Positions 9,220 through 17,976 of a DNA stretch of 64,000 nucleotides are shown here, piece after piece. The notes beneath the pieces are model-generated. The model searched no databases. It saw only the letters and a program-made list of their open reading frames with translations, and was not told where the DNA came from. The translations under genes and the position numbers were made by a program. Each line of letters starts with the position of its first letter. Positions within the stretch are counted from its first letter, which is position 1. The DNA is from VRUE01 sp963753245 (lineage in GTDB: Bacteria; Actinomycetota; Thermoleophilia; Solirubrobacterales; 70-9). The stretch is from contig CAVWBK010000010.1 in assembly GCA_963753245.1 (NCBI GenBank), positions 46,395 to 110,394 on the forward strand, read 5' to 3'.

Positions 9220-10521
9220 GTGAGCGACCGACCGGCCATCCTCGGCGGCACCGCGGTTCGCGCCGGCAAGTCATGGCCGAGCTGGCCGCAGTGGGATCAG
9301 GGCGAGCGCGAGCGCCTCGGCGCGGTGCTCGAGTCGGGCGCCTGGTCGAGTTCACGCGGCGAGCAGAGCGGCGCCTGGGCGGCGGAATTCGCCGCCCTGC
9401 AGGGGGCCGGCCACGGCCTCGCCCTGACCAACGGCACTCACGCCCTGGAAGCGGCGCTGATCGCCTGCGAGGTGGGCGAGGGCGACGAGGTGATCGTGCC
9501 GGCGCTGACCTTCGTCGCGACCGCGAGCGCGGCGCTCGCGCTCGGCGCCACGCCGATTCTCGTCGACGTCGAGGAGGACTCGCTGTGCATCGATGTCGCC
9601 GCGGCGGAGGCGGCGATCAGCGAGCGCACCCGGGCGATCATCCCCGTCCACATCGGCGGGCGCTGCTGTGACCTCGACGCCCTTCTCGAGCTCTGCGAGC
9701 GCCACGGTCTGGCCCTGATCGAGGACTGCGCCCATGCCCCCGGCAGCCGCTGGCGCGGGCGGGGCGTCGGCAGCTTCGGCGCTTTTGGCAGCTTCTCCTT
9801 TGAGGCCAGCAAGCTGATCAGCGCCGGGGAGGGCGGCGCGCTGATCACCAACGATGAGAGCCTGCGGGCCCGCGCCTGGTCCTACATCAACTGCGGCCGG
9901 GTCGAGGGCGAGCACTGGTACCACCACGCCACGCTCGGCTCCAACCTGCGGATGACCGAGTGGCAGGGAGCGCTGCTGCGCGCGCAGCTGCGGCGATTCC
10001 CCGAGCAACACCGGACCCGCGAAGAGCGCGCCGCCCTGCTCGATCAGGAGCTGGCGCGGATTCCCGGCCTGCGCCCGCAAGGCGGCGATCCGCGCATCGA
10101 TAGCCGCGCCCGCTACGCCTACATCCTGCACTATGACCCGAGCGAGTTCGCGGCGCTGGGGCTGGGCGGCTTTGAACGGGCGCTGGGCGCCGAGGGTATC
10201 GAGTTCGGGGTCAGCTACCCGAGCCTCAACCGGCTCGAGCTCTTCCGCGAGGGGCACTTCGCGCCGCGCCTGCGGGCGAGCGCGCCGCGCCTGGACTATG
10301 CCGCGCTCAGCCTCCCGCGGGCCGAACAGGCGGCGGCGAGCACGATCTGGCTTGAGCAGCGGATGCTGCTCGCCGGCCCCGAGGAGGTGCTCGACATCGC
10401 CCGCGCGATCGCTCGCATTCAGGCAAACGCGGCCGCGGTCGCGCGCCGCGTCGCCAGGTCCCAGCGACTGGGGCGACGGCTCGCCGGGTCACTGCGAAGC
10501 CGCCTCGCCGAGAGGCGCTGA
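9220..10521 (+). CDS. DegT/DnrJ/EryC1/StrS-family PLP aminotransferase
   Basis: 433 residues, fold-type I sugar aminotransferase. Visible motifs: ALTNGTHALEAAL, DEVIVPALTFVATA, LIEDCAHAPGS (the Asp that contacts the PLP pyridine N), and SFEASKLISAGEGGAL with the Schiff-base lysine. These enzymes convert a keto-sugar (nucleotide-linked or free) or an inosose to the amino sugar using Glu or Gln. About 50 residues at the C-terminus are extra and rich in Arg/Ala. It sits 4 bp tail-to-tail with the GMC oxidoreductase on the other strand, which could supply a keto substrate (inference). GTG start chosen; no ATG nearby. Confidence 0.88.
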   Translation: MSDRPAILGGTAVRAGKSWPSWPQWDQGERERLGAVLESGAWSSSRGEQSGAWAAEFAALQGAGHGLALTNGTHALEAALIACEVGEGDEVIVPALTFVATASAALALGATPILVDVEEDSLCIDVAAAEAAISERTRAIIPVHIGGRCCDLDALLELCERHGLALIEDCAHAPGSRWRGRGVGSFGAFGSFSFEASKLISAGEGGALITNDESLRARAWSYINCGRVEGEHWYHHATLGSNLRMTEWQGALLRAQLRRFPEQHRTREERAALLDQELARIPGLRPQGGDPRIDSRARYAYILHYDPSEFAALGLGGFERALGAEGIEFGVSYPSLNRLELFREGHFAPRLRASAPRLDYAALSLPRAEQAAASTIWLEQRMLLAGPEEVLDIARAIARIQANAAAVARRVARSQRLGRRLAGSLRSRLAERR

Positions 10522-10524
10522 GCC

Positions 10525-12069
10525 CTACAGCTCTCCCCGCCGCATCCCGGCGAGGATGTAATCGCAGGCGCGCACGGTCAGGGCCATCATCGTCAGGGTC
10601 GGATTCTGAAAGCCAGCCGAGGTAAAGCAGGCGCCGTCGGTGAGGAAGAGGTTGCCCACATCCCAGGCCTGGTTATGGCGGTTTAGCACCGAGCTGGCGG
10701 GGTCGGCGCCCATCCGCGCGGTGCCGAGCTCGTGAACCGAGAGCCCCGGTGGGGCGAGCTCGGCGTAGCTGCGCAGGACCTCGATCCCCGCGGCCTCGGC
10801 CATCTCGAGCAGAGCTCGGTGCTGGTCGGCAGCCATCTTCGCCTCGTTCTCGCCGTAGCGGCAGGCGATGTGGGCGCTCGGGATGCCCCAGGCATCGGGC
10901 TTGTCGGGATCGACCGAGACCTGGTTCTCGAACCGGGGCAGCACCTCGCCGAAGGCGCGCATCCAAATCAGCGCGGCCGGGCGCCGGCCCAGGGCCCGCA
11001 GCCGGCCGAGGCGCCCGCCGGTCGGCCTCAGCGCCCCCAGCTCGACCCCGTAGCCCCTGATGAAATCGGCCCGCTCGCCGTTTAGGTTGCGAAACGAGGG
11101 CATCAGAGCGCCGTGCGCGCCCGGCGCCGCGCGACCGGCGCCCTGGCGAACCAGGGTCCCGTCGAGGCCGATCCCGTAGGTGTGGTCCATCAGGTAGTGG
11201 CCGAGCACCCCCGAGGAGTTCGCCAGGCCCTGCGGATGCTCAGCGCTCGCCGAGTTCAGCAGCAGCCTGGTCGACTCGATCGTCGAGGCGCAGAGCACGA
11301 CCACGCGGCCGCTGACCTCGCGTTCGGCCCCGCCGAGGCGCTCGCTGTAGGCGACTCCGCGGGCCGCGCCCGCGGCGCCGAGCAGGACCCGGGTTGCGAT
11401 CGAGTCCGGGCGCAGGGTCAGGCGGCCGGTCCTGGTCGCGGCGGTGAGCATCGCATCGTCGCGAGCCAGCGCGATGCGGGCACCGGTCACGTGGCGCTCG
11501 GGCCAGCGACCCTCGACCGCGGCCTTGAATTCGCGCTCTTCACTCGACAGCGGCGAGGGCTCCGCGAACGGGCCATCGGGGATCTGCGCGAGGCCCTCGC
11601 GGGTGCCGCAGACGTTCATGAACTCTTCGACGCGGTCGTAATAGGGGGCGAGGTCGGCGTAGGAGAGCGGCCAGTCCTCACCGACGCCGTCGCGACCGGC
11701 GGCCTTCAGCTCGTGGTCGGACATGCGCACACACATCCGCGTCCAGAGGTGCAGGCGCCCGCCCACCTGCCGGCCCCGGATCCAGTTAAACGGGGCGCCC
11801 TCGGGATGGGAGTAGGGGTTATCGACGTCGTCGACGAAGAGCGGCGCGCTGGCCTCATTGAAGGCATCACAGAGCGCCTGGACCGGCTGGCGCTCGGCCC
11901 GCGCGGGGCGCCCCGGCCTCGATTGCCGCTCGCCGAAGGCCAGCATCGGGCCCGCCTCGAGCAGGGCGACCCGCAGGCCGCCCTCGGTCAGCTCCTTGGC
12001 GGCCCAGCCACCGGTGGCCCCGGAGCCGACGACGATCGCATCAAAGGTCTCGGCCACGCCCTGCTCCAC
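10525..12069 (-). CDS. GMC-family FAD-dependent oxidoreductase (sugar/alcohol dehydrogenase type)
   Basis: 514 residues. The N-terminal dinucleotide fold (FDAIVVGSGATGGWAAKEL) binds FAD; a GMC signature region follows (RGRQVGGRLHLWTRMCVR). Near the C-terminus are the catalytic His (SVHELGTARMGADP) and the conserved Asn (AGFQNPTLTMMAL). This subgroup oxidises sugar hydroxyls or other alcohols to ketones. Start is GTG at 12069; a second GTG five codons in (12057) has a better-placed GGAGCAGGG upstream and may be the true start. It is downstream of the ABC ATPase gene on the same strand (4-bp gap), so probably in its operon. Substrate not determinable. Confidence 0.85.
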   Translation of the reverse strand: MEQGVAETFDAIVVGSGATGGWAAKELTEGGLRVALLEAGPMLAFGERQSRPGRPARAERQPVQALCDAFNEASAPLFVDDVDNPYSHPEGAPFNWIRGRQVGGRLHLWTRMCVRMSDHELKAAGRDGVGEDWPLSYADLAPYYDRVEEFMNVCGTREGLAQIPDGPFAEPSPLSSEEREFKAAVEGRWPERHVTGARIALARDDAMLTAATRTGRLTLRPDSIATRVLLGAAGAARGVAYSERLGGAEREVSGRVVVLCASTIESTRLLLNSASAEHPQGLANSSGVLGHYLMDHTYGIGLDGTLVRQGAGRAAPGAHGALMPSFRNLNGERADFIRGYGVELGALRPTGGRLGRLRALGRRPAALIWMRAFGEVLPRFENQVSVDPDKPDAWGIPSAHIACRYGENEAKMAADQHRALLEMAEAAGIEVLRSYAELAPPGLSVHELGTARMGADPASSVLNRHNQAWDVGNLFLTDGACFTSAGFQNPTLTMMALTVRACDYILAGMRRGEL

Positions 12070-12073
12070 CCGC

Positions 12074-13336
12074 CTAGTTGGGCAGCCGCCAACGGTGGGT
12101 CACGACGACGTCGCCATCGGCACCGGAGGCGGGCATCGGTCGGCCGGCGATCACGCCGGGCTCGACGTCGAAAAAGGCGGCGGCGAGCAGGCCGTCCTGG
12201 ATCTCCTGGCGGCCCATCAGCAAGACATCGATCCGGTAGCGCCCCGGAATCAGAGGCAGTGACTCGATCTCGCACTCGATCCGCGGCCCGAGCTCGGGGT
12301 CGTGGACGTCGGTGAGAGCCGAGACCTCGCTGTCGAAACTCGTCACCGGCTGGCCGAGGCTGTTGAGGATCGTGATCTGCGCGCCCATCATCGGCAGCAC
12401 CTCGGTCACCTCGACCACGATCTTGGCCGGGCGCCCGCCGACGGCGACGTCGGCGTGACCGCTGCTGGTGTCGAGGATCCCCACCTTGGCGATCCTCGAC
12501 TCCTCCCAGGCGCGGCCGTCGCGATCGGTGCGGGCGAGCAGGTCATCAGAGGCGGAGCGCTCAAGCGCTGCGAGGTAGCTATCGACGGCATCCTTGATCG
12601 GCGCGTCGGCAATCACCCGGCCGCGCTCGAGCAGCACGCCACGCTCGCAGAGGGCCTGGATCGTCGCCAGGTTGTGGGAGACGAAGATCACCGTCCGCCC
12701 GCCCCGGGCGACCTCGTTCATCTTCGCCAGCGACTTGCGCTGGAAGGCGGCGTCGCCGACCGCGAGGACCTCATCGACGAGCAGGATCTCGGGCTCGAGG
12801 TGGGCCGCCACGGCAAATGCGAGGCGCACCGACATGCCGCTCGAGTAGCGCTTGACCGGCGTGTCGAGGAAGCGTTCGATATCGGCGAAGGCGACGATTT
12901 CGTCAAAGCGACTGCGGATCTCCGCCCGGCGCATGCCGAGGATGGCGCCGTTTAGGAAGATGTTCTCGCGCCCGGTCAGCTCGGGATGAAAGCCGGTGCC
13001 GACCTCCAGCAGCGAGCCGGCCCGCCCGGTCACGTCGGCCCAGCCGGTGGTCGGCTCGACGATCCGCGAGAGGACCTTGAGCAGGGTGCTCTTGCCGGCG
13101 CCGTTGTGGCCGATCAGGCCGACGACTTCGCCCGCGTTGATCGTCATCGAGACGTCCTGCAGGGCCCACAGCGTCTCCATCTCCAGCCGCTCGCCCTTGC
13201 CCCTGACCCCGAACCGTGCGAGCGAGTCGCGGGCCGCGTTGCTGAGGCTTTCGCGCAGGCTGCCGTAGCCGTGCGCGGCGAGACCGAGGTTGTAGCGTTT
13301 GCCCAGTCCCTCGGTTTGGATCGCGATATCGGCCAT
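12074..13336 (-). CDS. ABC transporter ATP-binding protein of polysaccharide exporter (Wzt type, with C-terminal domain)
   Basis: 420 residues from ATG at 13336. The open frame runs further upstream but overlaps the permease gene and does not look conserved. Walker A is GLIGHNGAGKST, the signature is KRYSSGMSVRLAFAVA, Walker B is EILLVDEVLAVGD, and the switch His is FVSHNL. Residues about 290-420 form an extra beta-rich domain ending in VVTHRWRLPN, like the Wzt C-terminal domain that recognises the polysaccharide end. It lies 2 bp after the permease stop, so the two form the exporter pair. It energises export of a lipid-linked O-antigen or teichoic-like polymer. Confidence 0.92.
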   Translation of the reverse strand: MADIAIQTEGLGKRYNLGLAAHGYGSLRESLSNAARDSLARFGVRGKGERLEMETLWALQDVSMTINAGEVVGLIGHNGAGKSTLLKVLSRIVEPTTGWADVTGRAGSLLEVGTGFHPELTGRENIFLNGAILGMRRAEIRSRFDEIVAFADIERFLDTPVKRYSSGMSVRLAFAVAAHLEPEILLVDEVLAVGDAAFQRKSLAKMNEVARGGRTVIFVSHNLATIQALCERGVLLERGRVIADAPIKDAVDSYLAALERSASDDLLARTDRDGRAWEESRIAKVGILDTSSGHADVAVGGRPAKIVVEVTEVLPMMGAQITILNSLGQPVTSFDSEVSALTDVHDPELGPRIECEIESLPLIPGRYRIDVLLMGRQEIQDGLLAAAFFDVEPGVIAGRPMPASGADGDVVVTHRWRLPN

Positions 13337-13338
13337 GC

Positions 13339-14205
13339 TCAGATCAGGTCGGCGAAGCTGCGCTCCACCCGGTCGAAGTAGGCGAGCCCGGCAAAGAGCA
13401 GGAGGGCGGCCGAGGCGCTGGAGATCCCGATCAGGCCAAGCGGCGCGTTGCCGGTGTCGAGCACCGCCCAGCGAAACCCTTCGACCACGCCGGTCATCGG
13501 GTTGATCGCCGAGATCGTCCGCCAGGGCTCGCTGAGCAGGCTGCTCGGGTAGGCGACCGGGGTGGCGAACAGCCACATCTGGATCGCGAAGGGGACGACG
13601 TAGCGCACATCGCGGTAGCGCACGTTGACCGCCGCCAGCCCGGCGCTGACCCCAAGCGCCGCGGCCGCCATCACCACGATCAGCAGCGGCAGCGCCAGGA
13701 TCGCCGCCGAGGGGACGATCCCGTAGATCAGGACCACGGCGAGCAGGATCACCACCGAGATCGCGATATCGACGAAGCCGGCGGCGACCACCCCGGCCGG
13801 CATGAAGATGCGCGGGAAGTAGATTTTGGAGACCAGGTCGTGGTTAAGGACGAGGCTTTCGGAGCCGAGCAACATCGCGTTGGAGAAGAAGGTCCAGGGC
13901 ACCAGCGCGGCGAGGCTGAAGAGCGCGTAGGGAAGGCCATCGGAGGAGATGCCGGCGACACGCCCGAAGAAGAGCGAGAAGATGACCATGAAGCCGACCG
14001 GCTGCAGCACCGCCCAGGCGGCGCCCAGGGCGGTCTGGCGGTAGCGCACGGTGACGTCGCGGGCGGCGATCTGGAAGCCGAGATCGCGATAGCGCCACAG
14101 TTCGCGCGGTACCAGCACCCGGCCGAAGCCGCGCGTCTGCTGCAGGCGCAGGGTTTCCGCGCGAGGACGCGGATCGGCCGCCGTCGGGGCTGGTTGGGCA
14201 TTCAT
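13339..14205 (-). CDS. ABC-2 type polysaccharide export permease (Wzm type)
   Basis: 288 residues. A cytoplasmic N-terminal amphipathic region (ELWRYRDLGFQIAARDVTVRYRQTALGAAWAVLQP) matches the ABC-2 exporter family, followed by about six membrane segments. It is immediately upstream of its ATPase partner (2-bp gap). Homodimers with the ATPase pump undecaprenyl-linked polysaccharide across the membrane. ATG start at 14205. Together with the Wzt-like C-terminal domain next door this supports an ABC-dependent glycan export route. Confidence 0.92.
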   Translation of the reverse strand: MNAQPAPTAADPRPRAETLRLQQTRGFGRVLVPRELWRYRDLGFQIAARDVTVRYRQTALGAAWAVLQPVGFMVIFSLFFGRVAGISSDGLPYALFSLAALVPWTFFSNAMLLGSESLVLNHDLVSKIYFPRIFMPAGVVAAGFVDIAISVVILLAVVLIYGIVPSAAILALPLLIVVMAAAALGVSAGLAAVNVRYRDVRYVVPFAIQMWLFATPVAYPSSLLSEPWRTISAINPMTGVVEGFRWAVLDTGNAPLGLIGISSASAALLLFAGLAYFDRVERSFADLI

Positions 14206-14226
14206 CGCTGCTCCATCGCCCGCAGG

Positions 14227-14850
14227 CTACTCAGCCTCAAATTTGGCAGCGGCGGGCGGTGGGGAGAGCGGCGGCGAGCGCAGGACGCCGCGCGAGCCCT
14301 TGGCCGAGATCACCCGGGCCGGGATGCCGCCGACCGTGACCCGCGGCGGCAGATCCTCGACCACCACCGCGTTGGCCCCGATCGCGACTTCATCGCCGAC
14401 CGTGACGCCGCCGAGGATGCGCGCGCCGGAGCCGATGTAGACGTTGTCGCCGAGGGTCGGCGCCCGGCCCCTGACATCGGCGATCGTCGTCTGCGCGTCG
14501 ATCCGGCAGTTGTGGCCGACGACAGCCTCACCGTTGACCGTGATCGTGCCGTGGTGGGCGATGCTTAGCCCCGGGCCAAAGACGCCGCGGGGGATCTCGA
14601 AGCCAAGACGCTCACCCATCACCCGCAGCCGGATCCGCAGCAAGCCGAACCAGAGCCTGCCGATCGGGTCAGCCCGGCAGCCTTCGTAGTACTCGCCGAA
14701 GCGCAGCAGGCGCTGGAAGTAGACAACCCGCAGGGTGAGGCGAAACCAGGGCCGCCAGCGCCGCAGGCCATGCGCGGCAAGGTCCTCGCGAAGGTAGTGG
14801 CGCAGGTCCGCCCGATTGGCGATCCCACGGCCCTGTGAGGCGCTCCTCAT
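14227..14850 (-). CDS. Hexapeptide-repeat acyltransferase, serine O-acetyltransferase-like
   Basis: 207 residues from ATG at 14850; the frame stays open upstream but overlaps the neighbouring gene and is unlikely. The C-terminal half is a left-handed beta-helix of hexapeptide repeats (IGSGARILGGVTVGDEVAIGANAVVV) with the catalytic-type His in the SIAHHGTITVNGEAVVG region. It resembles CysE-like O-acetyltransferases that decorate sugars in capsule clusters. Located between the exporter genes and a deacetylase, it is more likely a glycan acetyltransferase than a cysteine-biosynthesis enzyme (inference from context). Confidence 0.8.
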   Translation of the reverse strand: MRSASQGRGIANRADLRHYLREDLAAHGLRRWRPWFRLTLRVVYFQRLLRFGEYYEGCRADPIGRLWFGLLRIRLRVMGERLGFEIPRGVFGPGLSIAHHGTITVNGEAVVGHNCRIDAQTTIADVRGRAPTLGDNVYIGSGARILGGVTVGDEVAIGANAVVVEDLPPRVTVGGIPARVISAKGSRGVLRSPPLSPPPAAAKFEAE

Positions 14851-14894
14851 GGGGATGGTTTCTGCGCCGGACCCCGCACCCCTCGCCGCGGCCC

Positions 14895-15707
14895 CTATTG
14901 CGAGGAAGGGTCCAGGCGCACTCCGGCGAGGGTCAACAGCGAGTCGCGCAACAGCGCCGGACGCCCGGCGAGGGCAAGCTTCTGGCGCAGTTTGCGGGGC
15001 GTGTCGCTGGCGTGGACCTCGACCCGGGGCACGGCGAAGAGGTCCCCACCGGGCCGCGGATCGCCCCAGGCGGTGGTGAAGGCGATCTGATGGCCGGCCG
15101 CGCGGACCGCGGCCGCCAGCTGGGGGTTCCAACGCCCGTTGGGATAGGAGAAGGCCCGCGGTCGCGGCAATCCGGCGGCGGCGATCTGATCGGCGGCACC
15201 GGCCAGCTCGCTGTCGAGCTCCTCCGCCGGCACCTCGGGCAGCGCTCGGTGGGTGAGGGTGTGTGAACCGACCTCGATTCCCCGCGCCGGGAGCTGGCGA
15301 AGGCCCGCCGGGTCAAGCAGATCGAGGCTGGCGGCGCCCTTTCTGTGATCCCACTCATTGACCCCGCCCAGACGCCCGGCGACGGCGAAGGCGAGCGCCT
15401 TGACCCCCCGCTCCTGCAGCAGTGGCGCGGCGACCTCGAGCAGGTCGGTGTAGGCGTCGTCGAAGCTGACCAGCGCCGCGCGGGCCGGCAGGTTCCCCTC
15501 GCCGCTCAACGCCGCGAGCACCGCGTCGAGGTCGACGAAGGTCCAACCGTGGGCGCCCAGGGCGTCCAGCTGCGCCGCAAAGAGCTGCGGCGCGACCCCG
15601 TACTCGGAGAGCACCGGGTCCCCGCCCAGGTCGGCGATCGCGTGGTAGGCGAGAATGCGCAACCGCGAACGGCGGCTAGGCGCCGGGGGCGAACTCGTAG
15701 ATGTCAC
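14895..15707 (-). CDS. Polysaccharide deacetylase (NodB/CE4 family)
   Basis: 270 residues. Motifs of carbohydrate esterase 4: LRILAYHAIAD, VSFDDAYTDLL (the first Asp is the catalytic base, the second a metal ligand), VGSHTLTHRALPE (HxxxH zinc ligands), and FSYPNGRWNPQL. The start appears to be GTG at 15707, which overlaps the divergent neighbour's start by 7 bp. No signal peptide is evident, so it may act inside the cell on lipid-linked precursors, or be exported by another route. It would remove N- or O-acetyl groups from the polysaccharide. Confidence 0.87.
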   Translation of the reverse strand: MTSTSSPPAPSRRSRLRILAYHAIADLGGDPVLSEYGVAPQLFAAQLDALGAHGWTFVDLDAVLAALSGEGNLPARAALVSFDDAYTDLLEVAAPLLQERGVKALAFAVAGRLGGVNEWDHRKGAASLDLLDPAGLRQLPARGIEVGSHTLTHRALPEVPAEELDSELAGAADQIAAAGLPRPRAFSYPNGRWNPQLAAAVRAAGHQIAFTTAWGDPRPGGDLFAVPRVEVHASDTPRKLRQKLALAGRPALLRDSLLTLAGVRLDPSSQ

Positions 15708-16651
15708 ATCCCACCTTCAGCATCGTGATCACGACCTACAACCGCGCGCGGATCGTATGCCGCTGCATCGACAGCTGCCTGGCCCAGTCGCGCGAGGACT
15801 TCGAGATCGTCGTCGTCGATGACGGCTCCAGCGATCAGACCGCGGCGCTGCTCGCCGAGCGCTACCCCGATCCCCGCCTGCGAATCGTCGTCCACGAGTC
15901 AAACCGGGGCATCAATCCCGCCCGCCACACCGGCGCCGCCCACGCCCGTGGCGAGTGGGTGGTCGTGATCGACAGCGACGATGAGCTGCTGCCCGGCGCG
16001 CTGGCGCGTCTCGGTGAGCTGATCGCCGAGTTGCCCGCCGGGGTGCGAGTACTGCGCAGCCGCCAGATCCACGACGATGGCCGCATCACTCCGCAGTTCT
16101 TGCCCGAGGGTCCCTATGGCTATGAGGGCAGGATCCGCTGGGCCGAGGCGGAGGGCGGCAACGACGCGGGCCGCTGCCTCGCACGGGAGGTCTTCGGCAC
16201 GAGCCCTTATATAGAGGGCCGGCGCGGGGCGATGGAGACCCTGTTTGAGCTCAATCTCGCCGAACGTGAGACCAGCGTCTGCGTCGCCGACGTGCTGACC
16301 GCGGTACACGCTGACGCCGCCAACAGCTGGCTGCGCGCGGTGCGCTCCGCCGAGCTGATCCCGCGCCTGCGCCGCGAGGCACCCGACATGCTCTGGATGG
16401 CCGAGACGGTGCTCGAGCGCCACGGTGGCGCCCTGCAGCGCTTTGGCCCCGGCCAGTACGTGACCGTGCTGCGAATCGCCGCCACCCAGGCCTTTCTACT
16501 CGGCCGCCGGGGCGCCGGTTTTCGCTACTCGCGAGAGGCGCTGCGCCGCAGGCCGCTCGCCCCAGCGGCCTGGGCCACCCTCCTGCTCGGCCTGATCGGC
16601 CCCGGCGCGACCGCCCGCGGCGCACTGATCTACCGCCGCTTCGCCGCCTGA
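15701..16651 (+). CDS. GT2-family glycosyltransferase
   Basis: 316 residues. FSIVITTYNRARIV, IVVVDDGSSDQTAALL and VVVIDSDDEL (DxD) form the catalytic core in the first 110 residues. The C-terminal part has helices ending in RRPLAPAAWATLLLGLIGPGA, perhaps a membrane-associating segment. Divergent from, and overlapping by 7 bp, the deacetylase at 14895-15707, so the two must share an overlapping promoter region or be read from further out. One of several NDP-sugar transferases of this locus. Confidence 0.87.
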   Translation: MSHPTFSIVITTYNRARIVCRCIDSCLAQSREDFEIVVVDDGSSDQTAALLAERYPDPRLRIVVHESNRGINPARHTGAAHARGEWVVVIDSDDELLPGALARLGELIAELPAGVRVLRSRQIHDDGRITPQFLPEGPYGYEGRIRWAEAEGGNDAGRCLAREVFGTSPYIEGRRGAMETLFELNLAERETSVCVADVLTAVHADAANSWLRAVRSAELIPRLRREAPDMLWMAETVLERHGGALQRFGPGQYVTVLRIAATQAFLLGRRGAGFRYSREALRRRPLAPAAWATLLLGLIGPGATARGALIYRRFAA

Positions 16652-16671
16652 GCGAGGCCGAGGAGCGGCCC

Positions 16672-17973
16672 TCAGGCTGCCTGGGCGTCCGCGCGGCGCT
16701 CGAAGAGCAGGGGCCTCAGCAGGGTCGCGAGCAGGACCAGGGCGAGGGCGCTCTGGCTCGCGGTCCAGACGTAGCCGACCGCGTCGATCCCGAGGCTCGG
16801 CAGGAGCAGGGCGCTGAGGCCGAGGACCAGCACGCAGTGGGTTCCCTGCACGGCGACGACGATCCGGCCACGGTGCTCGATCCGGGCGATCGTGATCCCC
16901 AGGGTGACGATCACGTTGGGGACCATGCCCAGCGCCAGCAGCCTTAACAGCGAGGCCCCGGCGTCGGCGTAGGCGCTGCCGAAGATCAGCAGCGCCCAGG
17001 GGGCGACGAGCGCCGCCAAAGCGGCGATCGGGACGACCAGCCGCAGCGACTGGCCCAGCGCCCGCCGGGTCAGCACCCGCAGCCGCTCGAGGTCGCTCGC
17101 CGCCTCGACCGTCAACGAGGTCATCATGTTCAGCGCCACCAGCTCGATCGCCAGCGAGATCATCCAGGGCACGAAGAAGTAGGCGGCCTCGGCGGCGCTG
17201 ACCCGGTTGGCGACGAGGATCGGCATGTAGAGGTTGCCGGCGAGGGTGAAGAGCTTGCCGGCGTAGTTGCCGGTCGCCATCGAGAGCAGCCTGCTGCGGT
17301 CAAGCCTGCCCTCTGAGGGGGAGGCCGGGATCAACCTGGTGAAGATCAAATAGTTGACCACCAGGATCGCGATCAGAAGTGGCGCGGTCCAGGCGACGAA
17401 CGGTCCCGAGCCGGTCAGCGTGCTCGCCAGTCCGATCAGCAGCAGCAGCTTGGCGAGGGCATAGAGCGAGTTCTCCAGGGGGATCCACTTCGCCGCTCGC
17501 AAACCGGTGAGGACGCTGTCCTCGAGGGTGAAGACGGTGGTCGCGCCGGCGGCGAGGACGAAACCAATCAGCCAGCCGCCGCCCGAGAGAAAGCTCAGCT
17601 TCGGCGACCAGATACCGCTGCTCAGCGCGGCGATCAGCCCAACGATGAGCGCCAGCGTGATCGTCACCGCGTAGCTGCGGCTGACCAGCTTGCGGGTCGA
17701 GGCACCTGCCACCGGCAGGTAGCGGACCAGCACCGCCGAGAGGCCCAGGGTGCAGGCTTCGGCAACCAGGGTCATCGCCGCGATCGCCGCCGCGTTTAGG
17801 CCGACGACCCGGGCGGTGTAGGAATGCGCCGCCAGCGCCCAGAAGGCGACGCCGAGCAGGCTCGTGATCCCGGTGCCGAGGATCAGGAAGTAGCCGGTGC
17901 GGTAGAGCGGATCGTCGAGGTGCTCACGGAGCCGCAGGCGCCCTGCCGAGAGGGTTCGGGCGTTTGCCGGCAT
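16672..17973 (-). CDS. Wzx/O-antigen flippase-like polysaccharide biosynthesis protein
   Basis: 433 residues with about 12 hydrophobic segments. The N-terminal TGYFLILGTGITSLLGVAFWALAAHSY resembles the start of MATE/MVF-fold lipid-linked-oligosaccharide flippases. It would move undecaprenyl-linked repeat units to the outer face. Its presence beside a Wzm/Wzt pair means that two export routes are encoded in one locus. It is 4 bp (three non-coding bases) downstream of a GT4 on the same strand, so co-transcribed. Assignment is by topology, context and the general family pattern. Confidence 0.8.
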   Translation of the reverse strand: MPANARTLSAGRLRLREHLDDPLYRTGYFLILGTGITSLLGVAFWALAAHSYTARVVGLNAAAIAAMTLVAEACTLGLSAVLVRYLPVAGASTRKLVSRSYAVTITLALIVGLIAALSSGIWSPKLSFLSGGGWLIGFVLAAGATTVFTLEDSVLTGLRAAKWIPLENSLYALAKLLLLIGLASTLTGSGPFVAWTAPLLIAILVVNYLIFTRLIPASPSEGRLDRSRLLSMATGNYAGKLFTLAGNLYMPILVANRVSAAEAAYFFVPWMISLAIELVALNMMTSLTVEAASDLERLRVLTRRALGQSLRLVVPIAALAALVAPWALLIFGSAYADAGASLLRLLALGMVPNVIVTLGITIARIEHRGRIVVAVQGTHCVLVLGLSALLLPSLGIDAVGYVWTASQSALALVLLATLLRPLLFERRADAQAA

Positions 17974-17976
17974 CGC

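Noticed and set aside
7772..9355. 527-residue minus-strand open frame opposite the GT2-NodB gene
   Set aside because: Antisense shadow; composition-driven and without domains.
13337..13576. 80-codon N-terminal extension of the Wzt-type ATPase
   Set aside because: Overlaps the permease gene in another frame; the family N-terminus begins at the ATG at 13336.
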